A stretch of DNA of 64,000 nucleotides, taken from the NCBI GenBank assembly GCA_907163345.1, contig CAJQUN010000335.1, positions 186,001 through 250,000 on the forward strand, given 5' to 3'. Shown piece by piece: positions 23,488-34,862 of the stretch (its first letter is position 1; every line of letters starts with the position of its first letter). This stretch comes from Haberlea rhodopensis (Eukaryota > Streptophyta > Magnoliopsida > Lamiales > Gesneriaceae). Made by a program: the position numbers and the translations under genes. The notes below the pieces were generated by a model. That model searched no databases, was not told where the DNA came from, and saw nothing but the letters and a program-made list of their open reading frames with translations.

Positions 23488-24353
23488 CTATACACCCTGG
23501 TACCTTGCAACTGATCAAACAAGTCATCTATCCTTGGGAGAGGATACTTTTTCTTCACTGTAGCCTTATTCAGTTGCCGGTAATCGATGCACAACCGCAT
23601 CGAGCCGTCCTTCTTCTTCACAAAGAGAACTGGTGCGCCCCATGGCGACACACTCGGGCGTATATATCCCTTGTCAAGGAGATCTTGCAACTGTTCTTTC
23701 AACTCTCTCAACTCAGCCGGTGCCATCCTATAAGGTGCACCAGAGATAGCGGATGTCCCTGGCAACAGCTCGATCCCAAACTCAACTTCCCTAGCCGGTG
23801 GGAATCCTGGGATCTCTTCTGGGAATACATCAGCAAACTCTGCTACCACTGGCACATCCTCAACTCTTAGTTCTTTATTCTTCCCAGACGTGTCCACGGC
23901 ATAGATGAGATAACCCGTGTGTCCACGTTCCAACAACTGAGTCATCTTGATCGCTGAAATCAACGGAATCTTCGCACGAGAACCATTGCCATAGAAAGTC
24001 CACTGACTGCCCAATTCAGGTCTGAACTTCACTGTCCTCTGCCGGCAATCTACCACTGCCTGATATCTGTTCAGAACATCAATACCCAAGATGCAGTCAA
24101 AGTCTGACATGCCCAACACAATCAAGTCTGATCTCAATTCGTTGCCCTCAAAATAAATGAGGCTATCTGCCAAAAACTGATCAGCAATGACATTTCTTCC
24201 AGTGGGTGTCGAGACCAAGAGAGGCGTGGGTAAAGAAGACGTGCGCATATGGTGTCTTTCCACAAAACCCACCGATACAAAAGAGTGGGAGGCACCTGTA
24301 TCGATCAAAATAAAAGCAGGGTACGTAAATAAATGACACGTACCGGCGATCAC
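23488..24353 (-). pseudogene. Element A Pol, N-terminal part (protease and start of RT), cut by B1
   Basis: The aspartic protease motif ILIDTGASHSF lies about residue 15-25. RT begins with LLPGTSAISGAPYRM, WGAPVLFVKKKDGSMR and CIDYRQLNKATVKKKYPLPR. The frame is open until B1 interrupts it in RT after the GTRVYS block (target duplication CTATA at 23488-23492). It enters 1 bp out of frame with Gag. Confidence 0.9.
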
Positions 24354-25465
24354 CTCCTCTGGGCTGCCTGGTCCTGCTCTCTAGTCAGCGCATACACCTG
24401 TCCCTGGGGCGGTCCCACTGTCTGACCTCCCGATGGTCGAGGCCCAAACTGCTGCCTCTGGTGTACAGTCCTGTCATCAAATCTCGGCCGGTTGCCCTGA
24501 AACTCTGACTGTCCTCCCCGGGTGGGGCAATACCGAGAAATGTGGCCCATCTTGCCACAGCTATAACAGGCAGGGCACTTGCTTGAAGAATGTGGTCCTC
24601 CACAATTGTCGCACCTCGGCTCTCCCGGCCTATTCCCTTGTGAAAACCCTCGATTGGCCGACCAATTCTTCTTGCTATCCTGTTTCTGACCAAAGTACTT
24701 CTTTCCACCAAACCGTGAAGATGAAGAGGCACCACGAGGTTTAAATGGCTCTCCTCGAGGCCTCAAGCTATCATTAGTCTGCCTCTGTTGCGGTACTGGT
24801 GGTGGCATAGCACTAGGATAAGCTCCCACCCCAAGCTCGGCAAGCTCCGCCCTTGTGAGAGCATCATCAAAAGAAGTTGGGTTATTGGTGATAACCCGGT
24901 CATAGAGCTCCGGTCGCAACCCCTTCATAAAGTTCCTCATCTTTGCGTGCCCATTGGTGGCAATGTGGGGAACATACCTCAGCAACGAAGAGTACCGCGT
25001 GGCATAGTCTGACACTGTCATGTTCTCCTGTTTCAAACTTGTAAATTCGTCCTCCTTCGTCTGTCTCGCCGCTGCGGAGAAGTACCGGTTCAGAAACCGG
25101 GTCCTGAAGAGTGTCCAATCAATCACAGTACCTAGTGCTCTTAGCTCCAATACAGTGCCCCTCCACCACATGAGAGGTTTCTTTGCTAACTGAAACTCCG
25201 CCAGCCTCAGCCAAGCTGTAACAGCACAAGGAGCCGATACAAAGATCTGTTCAAGTCTTTCCAACCACTCTTCAGCCTCCTCTCCGGACTCTGTCCCCTC
25301 AAACCGGGGCGGATGGTAAGACAGAAATTGCGTCAGACTGATCTCACCCGGTAGTAATAACTGAGCTACGGGTTCCATGCCTACGGCCGGTGGAGGTAGG
25401 GGGTTTGCCTGTCCCATACTTGCGTTCACACTACCAACATCTCCAACCTCCTCATTAGCAGCCAT
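24350..25465 (-). CDS. Element A Gag
   Basis: About 371 residues from the ATG at 25465 (MAANEEVGD). The retrotransposon Gag core has F.G....EAEEWLERLEQIF and ARQTKEDEFTSLKQ.. in the expected order. A basic Ser/Gly-rich linker and a CCHC zinc knuckle (CYSCGKMGHISRYC) close it. It ends at a TGA overlapping the pol frame; the protease frame continues one base out of register, so either a frameshift joins them or a 1-bp change separated one ORF. It would form the virus-like particle shell. Confidence 0.9.
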   Translation of the reverse strand: MAANEEVGDVGSVNASMGQANPLPPPAVGMEPVAQLLLPGEISLTQFLSYHPPRFEGTESGEEAEEWLERLEQIFVSAPCAVTAWLRLAEFQLAKKPLMWWRGTVLELRALGTVIDWTLFRTRFLNRYFSAAARQTKEDEFTSLKQENMTVSDYATRYSSLLRYVPHIATNGHAKMRNFMKGLRPELYDRVITNNPTSFDDALTRAELAELGVGAYPSAMPPPVPQQRQTNDSLRPRGEPFKPRGASSSSRFGGKKYFGQKQDSKKNWSANRGFSQGNRPGEPRCDNCGGPHSSSKCPACYSCGKMGHISRYCPTRGGQSEFQGNRPRFDDRTVHQRQQFGPRPSGGQTVGPPQGQVYALTREQDQAAQRR

Positions 25466-25660
25466 GCTGTAACACAAATGTTAACAACAATTCCAAGACA
25501 ATATATATGTTATGCCATTAGATAACAGGAATGAGAATAAGCACGTTAGTATAACAGGATATACATCAATATGCACCACATGCATAAACATGCTTCAAAT
25601 GTAAGCACCTAGCCAATCATGCTAAGGCTACCCTTCACTCGTTCCCGGGTTCTCTAACCA

Positions 25661-25674
25661 CTGCACTGATACCA
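25661..25674 (-). other. Element A primer binding site
   Basis: On the coding strand TGGTATCAGTGCAG, four bases after the 5' LTR end. It is close to the TGGTATCAGAGC complement of initiator methionine tRNA. Confidence 0.85.
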
Positions 25675-25678
25675 CTAA

Positions 25679-27680
25679 TGTAAGGACCCTAATCCTTAAG
25701 TGCGGAATAGAGCTAATATAAAAGATCAGAGTGTAAAAGAACGTGTTGAGTCTATGAGCTTAAGCATTACATGCCAAAAATAAGGACTACCAAATGGATT
25801 AATTACATTCCAATCAATGAATGTGTTCAACTATAGTTTTATACTACTCCTAGAGTAGATACTATCCAAAATAATCCTGTCCTTTCTGCCTCAAAAGAAT
25901 TCTTCACAAGGCTCACCACCTCAACCCGCTCAAGCCCTTCTTATCATGCCAAAAAGGCACCTACAAGGACAACCCCCAAACATGAGTAATAATAATCATT
26001 CATATTCAACACAATATGAAGATAAAGCGTAAATGCATAATCATAATAAAACACTTCATGTTTTTCCCATGCATTTCAAACGCTTCCCGTTTGGTTGTCC
26101 CTGTACCATAACTCATGAGTATAATCAACAGATTATTTTTAATGGTCTAAACATGTCATGACACAATACCATCTCATCAATATCAAATACTGATCACCAA
26201 TCCCTAGTCTGTCCATCACAATGTATTTTAATGCCCCTCGCTTATTTACATATAGGCGGCATAGGATAACCTCGCTTCAATGGACATGCGGGACTCCCAC
26301 CCCTCGCCTCTCATTGAGCGGCAAATACCCTTTCCTCGCCCTATATGATAACCACGCTCAAATGTGACATGCGGCGCTCCCACCCCTCGCTCATTAAAAT
26401 CATCAAGGGATGACCACGACTCATGGGATGTGCACCAATAATCATCATATGCATCTATAAACATCATGCATAACATGTATTTGCATCCACAATGCAATAC
26501 CACATATATACTCGCATCCACAATGCATAAACAATGAGTATATAAGATACATGTATCGTTGGGTGCCCGTACGTCCACTACGTACCTTTCCAAAATGTAG
26601 GATATGGTAGGACTTCAATGCCTTGGCTGTGTTGCCACCTGGGATGGTTCTACACATTCACACAAATCAATATTAGAACCCAATAATAGTCCGATACCAA
26701 AAATCCTACAAAAATATTCAAAAACACCAAATTTGGTGTCTCGCGATCGATCGCCATACAGCCCCGATCGATCGCGAGACCCCACTGTCTCGAGCAACAA
26801 AAAATTACAATCCGCGATCGATCGCTGAGTTTGCGCCGATCGATCGCGACCTCGCCGATCGATCGCGCAAGACTCGCGATCGATCGCTGAAGTCCACTGT
26901 CTTCAGCACTGCAGCTCGCGATCGATCGCGGAAGGCACCGATCGATCGCCGAGTCCTGCATACCCGATTTTCGGGCACTATTCACCCATCTCTTTCCCAA
27001 ACCCAAACAAACTCATATAATCAAACACCAACCATACTCAATCACTACAAATCTTCCATAAACAACATCATACAACCATAAATCTAACACTCATCCAAAA
27101 ATAACACCAACTCACACAAACCCATTTTAAAACCCTTCAAAAACATACCAAACTTAAACAAAACCTTACAAAAGCAACAATGAGGTATCCATACCTCTTG
27201 GGGATCTCAAATCACCCAATAAACTCCACAAATCAAGATTTTGCAAGGACTTCTCTTCACCCCAAAGCTGGAACTCGAAAATGAGGGGAAGGGTTTGGGT
27301 GGTGATTTGGTAAAGTAAGAGTGAGAGTGGTGAGGTGGGGTTGGGGTATAAAGTGGGTTAAATAAATTAAAAATGCATCCCACAACTCATGGTGTATAAA
27401 ACACCCCAACATGATATTTAAAAGCATAACACCACTATGCTCCACAATTACAAATAAATGCATGTTTCCTCAAAAATGACTACCCACACATGAAGTCATT
27501 AAAACACCCCAAATATCTAACATGCATCACATGCACCCTGAAATGCAACCCGATCACATCTACCATGTGACTAAACATTTCAACATAATAATTCCAACAC
27601 ATAATTAATTACCATCATAATTAATCATATAAACACAAGTAATGCACCAAGTTGCAATTAATCATTTCGGGGACATCACA
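25679..27680 (-). repeat. Element A, 5' LTR
   Basis: 2002 bp. Same layout as the 3' LTR, with the CGATCGATCG array at about 26741-26950. It lacks about 35 bp present in the other LTR near 13500-13535, probably a deletion. Confidence 0.93.
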
Positions 27681-27685
27681 ATTTT

Positions 27686-28472
27686 TATGATACTACCAAT
27701 TTATTTCGGGGTGTTATTGTCCAACTCTTCAATATTCTTGAATAAAATTCATGAAATTAGTGAATGTTTTGTATTACATAGAGGAGATCCATTTTTTTCA
27801 GGAACTGTTGAACCAATAGAGTATAAATTTAAAAAATATTGGAAAATTATTCATATGTTGAATTGATTGGCCTCAATTCTGGATCTTAGATTAAAATTAT
27901 ATATTGTGGAAATTATAATAGAATCTTATTATACCAACATGGCTTATGAAAATGTTAATATTAATCAAGAGAAAGAGTGCATTAATAAATGTTTGATTGC
28001 TTTGTTTTCTTTATATGATTCGTTGCATAATTCTATATCATTTCCAGTAAGAGAAAGTGGTAGTAGTAGTAAGGGTGTGTGGACAATGTTAAGAAGAAGA
28101 CAAGACTCTACTTCCACTTTTTCTAGTTCTAGTTCTAATACATTTTCATTTACCGAGCTTCGGTTATACCTAAACAAAGTCATAAATTTCAGTGAACAAG
28201 AATTAGAAAGTTTTGATGTTTTGGCATGGTAAAAAACAATGCTAGACTTTGGCCAATACTTTCCATCATGGAACATGAGCTACTAACCCACAGTTCAATC
28301 AGAGTCTTATTTTAGTGCATGTGGAACAGTCATTGATGAAAAAATAAGTAGAAGAAACCAAACACCGTGAAGATATGTATTCTTTTAAAGGATTGGTTGG
28401 ATGCTGATAGCCGCTTACTTGTGTTGGTGAACATGATGTTTCTTCTGCATGTTCATTTTTTCAAGGCCCTCT
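27686..28472 (+). pseudogene. hAT transposase, 3' part (decayed)
   Basis: Continuation of the transposase after element A. Segments such as FKKYWKIIHMLN, ASILDLRLKL and FTELRLYLNKVI, then DVLAWWKTM-like sequence near 28215, match the C-terminal hAT region, which normally holds the dimerisation domain. Stops occur near 27865 and 28230. B2 is inserted at 28473. Confidence 0.75.
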
Positions 28473-29683
28473 TGTTGGAACCGAAGAGGGGGTGAATGGG
28501 GTTTCTTGGCTACTTTAGCATTTTAAAATGAATTTTCAAAAATGTCGAGTTTGCGCTGCGGAAGACTTCAAGTCAATCGATAAATAAATAAAAAGAAGAA
28601 GTAAATAAATGCGTAATTTAAATAAAGATAAAGAACACGAGAATTTGTTATAGAAGTTCGGCGATGAATCGCCTACGTCTCCTCTTCCCGGCTAGAAAAC
28701 GTCCAACCGAGGTTCCACTAGAACGAAAATGATCTTGGCCTTAAGGGCTCCAAGTTAGCCACTACACACTCTTCCCGAGTAAAAACAGCTCTTCACGAGC
28801 ACCACACTCAAGGGCTCCAAGGATAGCCACACAAAACTCTTCCCGAGTTACCCACACTCTTCACGAGTCTTCTTGGTCTTAAGGGCTCCAAGGATAGCCA
28901 CAACACTTGCACCAACTTTACTTGTTGATGACTTTTACAATTTCCAACTTGCGTCGGTGTTGGAGGACCTTACAATAAATCAACAAAACATTCACGATGT
29001 AACAATACGAAGAACACAAGACTCTCACACAAGAAATGAATCACAAACTCCAATACAACACAAAGGTATGGAGTTTGCAATGCTAGATAGAATTTGAATA
29101 AGCAAAGCTTTCTTGAAGTTTATAGACTTGTTTCTTGTCTTCAAAATGCTCCAAAACATCCATATTTATAGTGTAGGAGGCCCCCAAGGCTCCTACTAGC
29201 CGTTGCTACACTTAAGGCTTGAATCACTCCAAGATCGCCTCGGGCGATCACCATCGCCGCGCCCCAACAGTCACAATCTAGCACACATCGCCTCAGGCGA
29301 TCAATACCACAAATCAATGACGTAGCCTCGGTTGCTCAAAATCTTTCATCGCCTCAGGCGAAGCACCCATCGCTTCAGGCGTTCATGCCATCGCCTCAGG
29401 TGATCAAGACAACGCCTCAGGCGAACTCCCCTTGCGCGCGAGCCTCAGCGTCGCTCCAGTCGATGTGCCTGGCGATGCCCTTCCTGACAGCCATCGCCTG
29501 GGGCGATCCAGCCCAGATTTAGCACAATTGATTTTCTCCAATCAATCCACTTTCAACCAATAAACATGTACACTAACTAAACACATTAGTATAACAAACA
29601 CAAGTTTTGTTGATCATCAAAACTCATAAATAATTTGGAGATAAATTAAGCATTAAACACAACCACGCGTTTAAGGCTCAACA
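28473..29683 (-). repeat. B2 3' LTR
   Basis: 1211 bp, TGTTGG..CTCAACA on the plus strand. Holds hairpin units at 28768-28780, 28788-28800, 28836-28848 and 28856-28868, a TATA at about 29159-29170, and the palindrome array at 29233-29507. It inserts next to hAT sequence. Confidence 0.9.
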
Positions 29684-30469
29684 ATCTCCCCCTTTTTGAT
29701 GATCACAAAACTTGATGAACTTGAATATGTAATATGCATGAAATGTGAGTAAATAAGACTCTCCCTTAACAATTGCATAGCACATACAAGATTACCAAGT
29801 AATGCATAAAAAGTTCTCCCCCTCAAATCATGCATAACTCTCCCCCTCAAACCATGCATACAAAAACTCTCCCCCTCAAACTATGCATGCATTAAACTTC
29901 CAGTTTATCACAAACTTCTCCCCCTTTGGGTGATAATCAAAAAGCACAATCATATCACAAGTATATGTTGACATATAGCCATATTTTAACAATTTACACA
30001 TGTTCCTCATCAAGCAAATAATAGCCATAACAAGCATAAGATTAAATCATTGAGAGGAATACAAACATGCGTTTAAGGCAATCAACAATGAATTCTAAAA
30101 TTGTAAAGTGTGCATATGTTCTACCAAGAGTTCATGCACTCATGCCCACTAGACATTAAAATTCTCAAAGCATCATTTGATAAGATAAAATCATTAAGGT
30201 CATGATAGCATTATATCAAAGATTGATCATCTAACCACTTATAGCATGCTTAATCACATAATTTCACATAGCATTATTCAAATTTGAACTCAAGGCATAT
30301 CAAAATACTTACTATAAAGAGATAAGCATTAATCAAAACAATTTATATGTGCATATGCTAAGGGGAAATGCTTTTTACTATCAATGAATATTGAGCTTCA
30401 TTATTTATTGGTCACAATTAATTTGTGCCAATGAATTTTTGAATTGCTCTTTAAATGCACAAAATAAAT
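29684..30469 (-). other. B2 3' non-coding region with repeated polypurine tracts
   Basis: No gene. Tracts of the form AGGGGGAGA on the coding strand lie at 29684-29698 and near 29813, 29837, 29868 and 29917, as in B1. Confidence 0.75.
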
Positions 30470-31600
30470 TTACCTTTGATGACAAGAGTGTGTTCTTGTC
30501 ATTGGTCCTATACCTCGCGCTTCTTCTATTGTGGTGCATGAGATGGTTTCCTCCCTTGAGGTGCTAGTCCCTTCATCATCTATCTCTTTGTTGTCCCTAC
30601 AAAACAAATTAACAATTGGAGGATCTTTGGTACCCATTTGATTTTTGGGTCCTTGTGGGTTAGCTTTCATCAATGCCTTTGGGATCCATTTCCACCTTTT
30701 GTTAGGTTGGTATTGGATTTTAGCAAGCCTGCATTTATTCTTAGTATGACCATATTTGCAACAATAAGTGCAAGTAGGAGAATTATGCTTGGCTTTAGCC
30801 AACAAGCTTGAAAAAGTTTTAGTTTTGCTTGAAAAACCTGGTCCGGCTTTATCGAAGCTACAACGTTGCAAGCCAAGCAATTTATTCATCTTTAAACTAC
30901 TATCACTAAATTTGCAAAAAGATTTCTTCAAAGAACTTAATTCATTTTTCAATGAATTGTTTTCTTCATCTTTCTTAGCTAACTCAAGCTTGAGTAATTT
31001 GTTACTCATCTTGGTTTTGCCAAGAACATCAATAAGCTCATGATAAGAATCTAGTAATTCATCAAAAGATGGTACCTCATCGTCGCTTTCATCTCCTTCA
31101 TCGTTTGCGTCATCTTTGGCCATGAGACAAAGGTTTGTTGCTTCTTCTGCGGAGTCACTATCGCTCCATGTGGCTATTAGGGTTTTCTTCTTCCCTTTGT
31201 CCTCATTCTTCTTCCTAGGACATTTATTAGCATAATGACCTTTATCTTGACAATTATAGCAAGTTACCTCTTGTTTTGAATCATGTTTGGTAGCACCGGA
31301 GGTCTTTGGCTTGTTGTGTTTGTTGAAGAATTTTTTGAACTTTCTAGTGAACAAGATCATCTCATCATCATCATCATCTTCATTATTGGATTGATCTTTC
31401 CTCCCAACCAAGGCGATCCCCTTTCTTATGGATCTATCATCCTCATTTATTCCCTTCCTTGTTGACACTTCAAGCTCATGGGTCACCAATGTACCATGAA
31501 GTTCATCAAGTCATAAGATGCACTTTCTCCTTTGTTGGATTCGATGATGGCCGTCCTATTTGCATCTCATTCCTTTGGCAATGCTCTTAGTGCTCTTCTC
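30470..31600 (-). pseudogene. B2 Gag, C-terminal part
   Basis: Same protein type as B1 Gag: TLIATWSDSDS, CYNCQDKGHYANKC knuckle, CTYCCKYGHTKNKC, then RWKWIPKALMKANPQGPK, a C-terminus longer than in B1 and closer to the Gag-Pol border of Sirevirus-like elements. It ends at 30470 with no pol. A 1-bp loss near 31510 breaks the frame, and D interrupts it at 31600. Confidence 0.88.
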
Positions 31601-33077
31601 TGTTGGGATATGCCCTAAGACATGTCATTAGATGATTTTTTATGACATACAATGTATTATGATTATTATAAATGGCAAATCATTATTATATATTATTCGA
31701 ATATCTGTGTAATATGAATTGATATATAAGTTAATGTCCTTAGAATAATATTGTATTATTCTTAAAGATTGTCCCTAGTCAAGTATTATCATAAATAAGG
31801 ATAATGATAATACATTGAGACTAGTATGTTTTGATTGATGAATTGTTCATGGATATGAGATATCAAATCAACACATGGGTACATGTTAGAGAACAATGTA
31901 CTGGACAGACCCACCATGAGAATGCTACATTGATAGTTATATGAGTGTCATAAGCAATTCTCATAGTGATAATAATGTATGTAATCCTTACGACTTGAGA
32001 TCATCAGAGATCCCAACATAAGGAGTTATGTATCTTGATATTGTCAAACGTTACCTGTAACATGGTAAACTATAAAGGCAACTATTGGATACACTACGAA
32101 TTATGTAGAGGGATGTTGATTGATCAAGATATGATTTGTCCCTCCTATATAACATGAGAAGTGTTTGGGCCCTTGATCAAGTAAGACTAAAATGCATGGA
32201 CGTGCTCGAATGAGTCGATATGTGATATCGAGCTTATTCGTTTATTCTAGTTCTACTTGGGGATCAAGAAATAGAGATTGAATATACGAGTATGACTATT
32301 CCATTACTCGTGTTCAATCTAAACACATGGACAAAGGGATTAAGTTACATGGTTAATATTATCACAAGTTCTAAGGTTATGTCGAGTCAATGACATTCTT
32401 GTAATTTGGGTAGCCTTGATGTGTTGCTAGATACCGCTCATTGCTTGTGACGTAAAATGAGATTTTATGTCACTGCCAACATTACAAGATCCTATCGGGT
32501 CGCACAAAAGATTAAATCGATAAAGGGAATTAAATTCATGGGATGAATTAAATAATTAAGAAGAGTCTTAATTAAATGATTATAAGGATTTAATTATATC
32601 ATGGGTTTGGGCCCATGAGACTTTAAGAAAGTCTTAAACCTTAATTAAATCTTATAATATAAATACAAGGTTGTAATTAATTGAAAGATACAATTCATAA
32701 AACCTAAAGCCTTCACTTTAAAGCTCTCGGCCGCCGCCTCTTTCTCCCGCCTCACGTCGCCGTGCCGCCGCCATGAATAGGAGTTTGATCGGCTGCCGTT
32801 AATCGATTTTGAACAGGGAGTTCAGTTTTGGTTCAAGAATAAGTCTAGCAACTTGTTCTTGAACATCCCTTTCGATTTGATCGTGTGGATACCGTAAAGA
32901 CAAAGGTGCAAACTTTTGTTTATGACTCGTGGTGCTACAACGAGGATTCTGCATCAAACACGCTACAAGGGTGAGACTCTTATTATCTCTATTCCGATAT
33001 GAACCCTTTGTGTCCGCGGTTTTAGTAATCCAAATTTTATTATTCCGCTGCGTTGTATGCTCGTTGGATTACTTACA
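31601..33077 (+). repeat. D 5' LTR
   Basis: 1477 bp, TGTTGGGATATG..ACTTACA. A TATA-like TATAATATAAATAC lies near 32656. It carries no CGATCG array, unlike A, B, C and F. No gene is seen. Confidence 0.93.
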
Positions 33078-33078
33078 G

Positions 33079-33091
33079 TGGTATCAGAGCC
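33079..33091 (+). other. D primer binding site
   Basis: TGGTATCAGAGCC, one base after the 5' LTR; initiator methionine tRNA complement. Confidence 0.9.
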
Positions 33092-33334
33092 GTGTACAAA
33101 GCTCATATCGAAAATTATGTGGTTAATTGTTTAATCATATTTAGATTTATATTGCATGCTATAAAACTGTATATAATCATATATGATATGAGTAAATCGA
33201 TTTTGTGAAATTATCGTAAAATTATATTTGATATAATTGAAGTTTATTGTATACGATACATGAAGGCGCAAAACCGAGCCCATAGCTTGATGGTTCGGCC
33301 ACCACCATCACATTGACCCACGGCGGCCACATGA

Positions 33335-33740
33335 GGGCTAGGGTTTTCTAACCCTTGGCTCGAGATGGTCTAGCCGTTGCGGCTAATGTTCGTGCATGGA
33401 GGTGTCGAAACATGGCTAGAGTTTGGAACTCTTTTGGCTCGATAAGTTTTTGAAACCATGCAAGATGGTTCGATCATGGTCCACGGAAATATGAGGGTTG
33501 ACGGCTACTTCCACGCGAGAGCTAGGGTTTTTCGAACCCATTGGCTCGAGATGGTCGAGCCGCCATCGTCATGAATCGTGCATGGTTGGACCGTGGCATG
33601 TGACTAAGATTTTCGAACCATGTGGCTCGATAGACATCAAAACGGCGCAAGTCATGGCTAGGGTTTTGGAACCCTAGCGGCGCCGCATGGTCACACGGCT
33701 TTGGACCGTGACTTGGGCTAGGGTTTCGAACCCTAGGCCC
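33335..33740 (+). repeat. Alternating inverted repeats in the D leader
   Basis: Two repeated hairpin types. Type 1 is GCTAGGGTTT..AACCCTAGC: near 33337, 33521, 33657-33678 (perfect arms) and 33715-33740 (almost a full palindrome). Type 2 is GGCTCGAGATGGTCGAGCC: 33357-33375 and 33543-33561. Type 1 contains the plant telo-box AAACCCTAG. Confidence 0.8.
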
Positions 33741-34551
33741 ATGCATGGTCCAGCCGTGTGGTTAGATGGTTCGGACCCATTTGGCTCATGGTTTGAGTCG
33801 CATTTAGTTTCGTGGCATGTGATGTCCCGAGCGTACGATAATTTTCCAAAATTTTCATTTTACAGTTTTATTGGAATTAAATTTTAAAATGTTTAGAATT
33901 TAATTCATTAATTGTTATAGCATGTTTTATGTGTTGTTTGAGCATGGTGCATGGTTATAGCCCTATGACCTATTAGATAGGATTTTGTGAATGTTGTAAT
34001 TTAATACGATCTGCGAGTCGTGCCTTCTCTATTTTTCTGAATGTATTCCCTCCCCTATGCTCCCCTCAAATGTAACTCGAGGAATTCTCTAAATCATGTA
34101 ATTGTTATATAGTTTAGTTAGAGTTTTATTGATGGAGATCAATGAAGAAGGACCATGGTGCCGTGATGAAAAGGCCATTCACAAAAGGGAGCCAAAGAGG
34201 TGCTTGGAGAAGTTACCCTTAGGTTGACCTTTTAAATTTTCTCATTGGCTTGAGAAATTATAGTTGGGGCTATAACCATGTCACGTTTACTTTATGTTGA
34301 TGTATGAGATGCATGTTTACTGTTTTATTTAATATTGATGCTTATTGATAGGCTTAGTTTTTACGTATTTTTAGCTGTAATTTCTTCCCGTTTTTTGTAC
34401 TTTTCCTGGATGATATTATGCTTTTTGGTGTTTATTTGTTTGTTTCAGGAAAATAGGTCGGAAATGGAAGAAATGAGCTAAAATGAAGAAAACGGGTGAA
34501 ATCGAGGCGAAAAAGAGATCAAATGAAGAAGTTGGATTTTTCGAAGCTTCT

Positions 34552-34795
34552 ATCGATCGAGATTATTTCTCGATCGATCGAGCCAGGCAGAGTGTTGAGA
34601 AGCAAAGTTTTCAAAGCACCGATCGATCGAGATTTTGTCTCGATCGATCGATCGAGGCAGAGACATCAGCACCATTTTTATCGAAGGATCGATCGATCGG
34701 AAGGATAATCTCGATCGATCGAGCGAGGTAGTGATTTTCAAAGACTGAAGTGAACAGCTCACCGATCGATCGGACAAAATTCTCGATCGATCGAT
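34552..34795. promoter_or_regulatory. Eight-copy CGATCGAT palindrome array, solo LTR C
   Basis: Units pair up as larger hairpins, for example ATCGATCGAGA..TCTCGATCGAT with a 5-bp loop at 34552-34578. The array ends about 50 bp upstream of the TATA box. Confidence 0.88.
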
Positions 34796-34847
34796 ACGCA
34801 AATTCTGGAAAATCTTATCTTCCATTTTTGAATTGATTTTCAGTGGC

Positions 34848-34862
34848 TATAAATATGGATCA
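34848..34862 (+). promoter_or_regulatory. TATA box of solo LTR C
   Basis: CTATAAATATGGATC, identical over 15 bases to the B1 LTR TATA region. In the full-length C element the same position reads TTTTAAGG, so it is weakened. Confidence 0.7.

Larger units (their letters stand above)
12776..27680 (-). mobile_element. Element A: Ty3/Gypsy chromovirus (Tekay-like), carrying B1
   Basis: Complete LTR retrotransposon inserted in the hAT transposase with target duplication ATTTT (12771-12775, 27681-27685). LTRs are 12776-14822 and 25679-27680; they begin TGTGATGTCC on the coding strand and end ..CCTTACA. Primer binding site at 25661-25674 and polypurine tract at 14823-14836. Gag and pol read leftwards. 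Pol has protease, RT, RNase H, integrase and a C-terminal chromodomain-like region, so the order is Gypsy. The LTRs differ by a few indels only (about 10 bp near 12800 and about 35 bp near 13500), pointing to a recent insertion. Removing B1 restores a nearly open pol frame. Confidence 0.93.
10701..28472 (+). mobile_element. hAT transposon remnant, split by element A
   Basis: Left limit is approximate because the terminal repeat could not be fixed; the GC-rich CACGGNNCCG-type stretches at 10780-10945 and 11045-11215 look like hAT subterminal sequence. The right end is not seen because B2 is inserted at 28473. Transposase pieces flank element A at 11583-12770 and 27686-28470. It is the oldest layer of this nest: its frames are broken, while A inside it is almost intact. 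Confidence 0.7.

Noticed and set aside
32740..32800. GCCGCC-rich stretch as the start of a host gene
   Set aside because: It lies in the D LTR after its TATA box and is repeated at 61610-61665; part of the LTR leader.
33079..33091. TGGTATCAGAGCC as part of a tRNA gene
   Set aside because: No cloverleaf surrounds it. It directly follows an LTR, as at 21622, 55263 and 62524, so it is a primer binding site.
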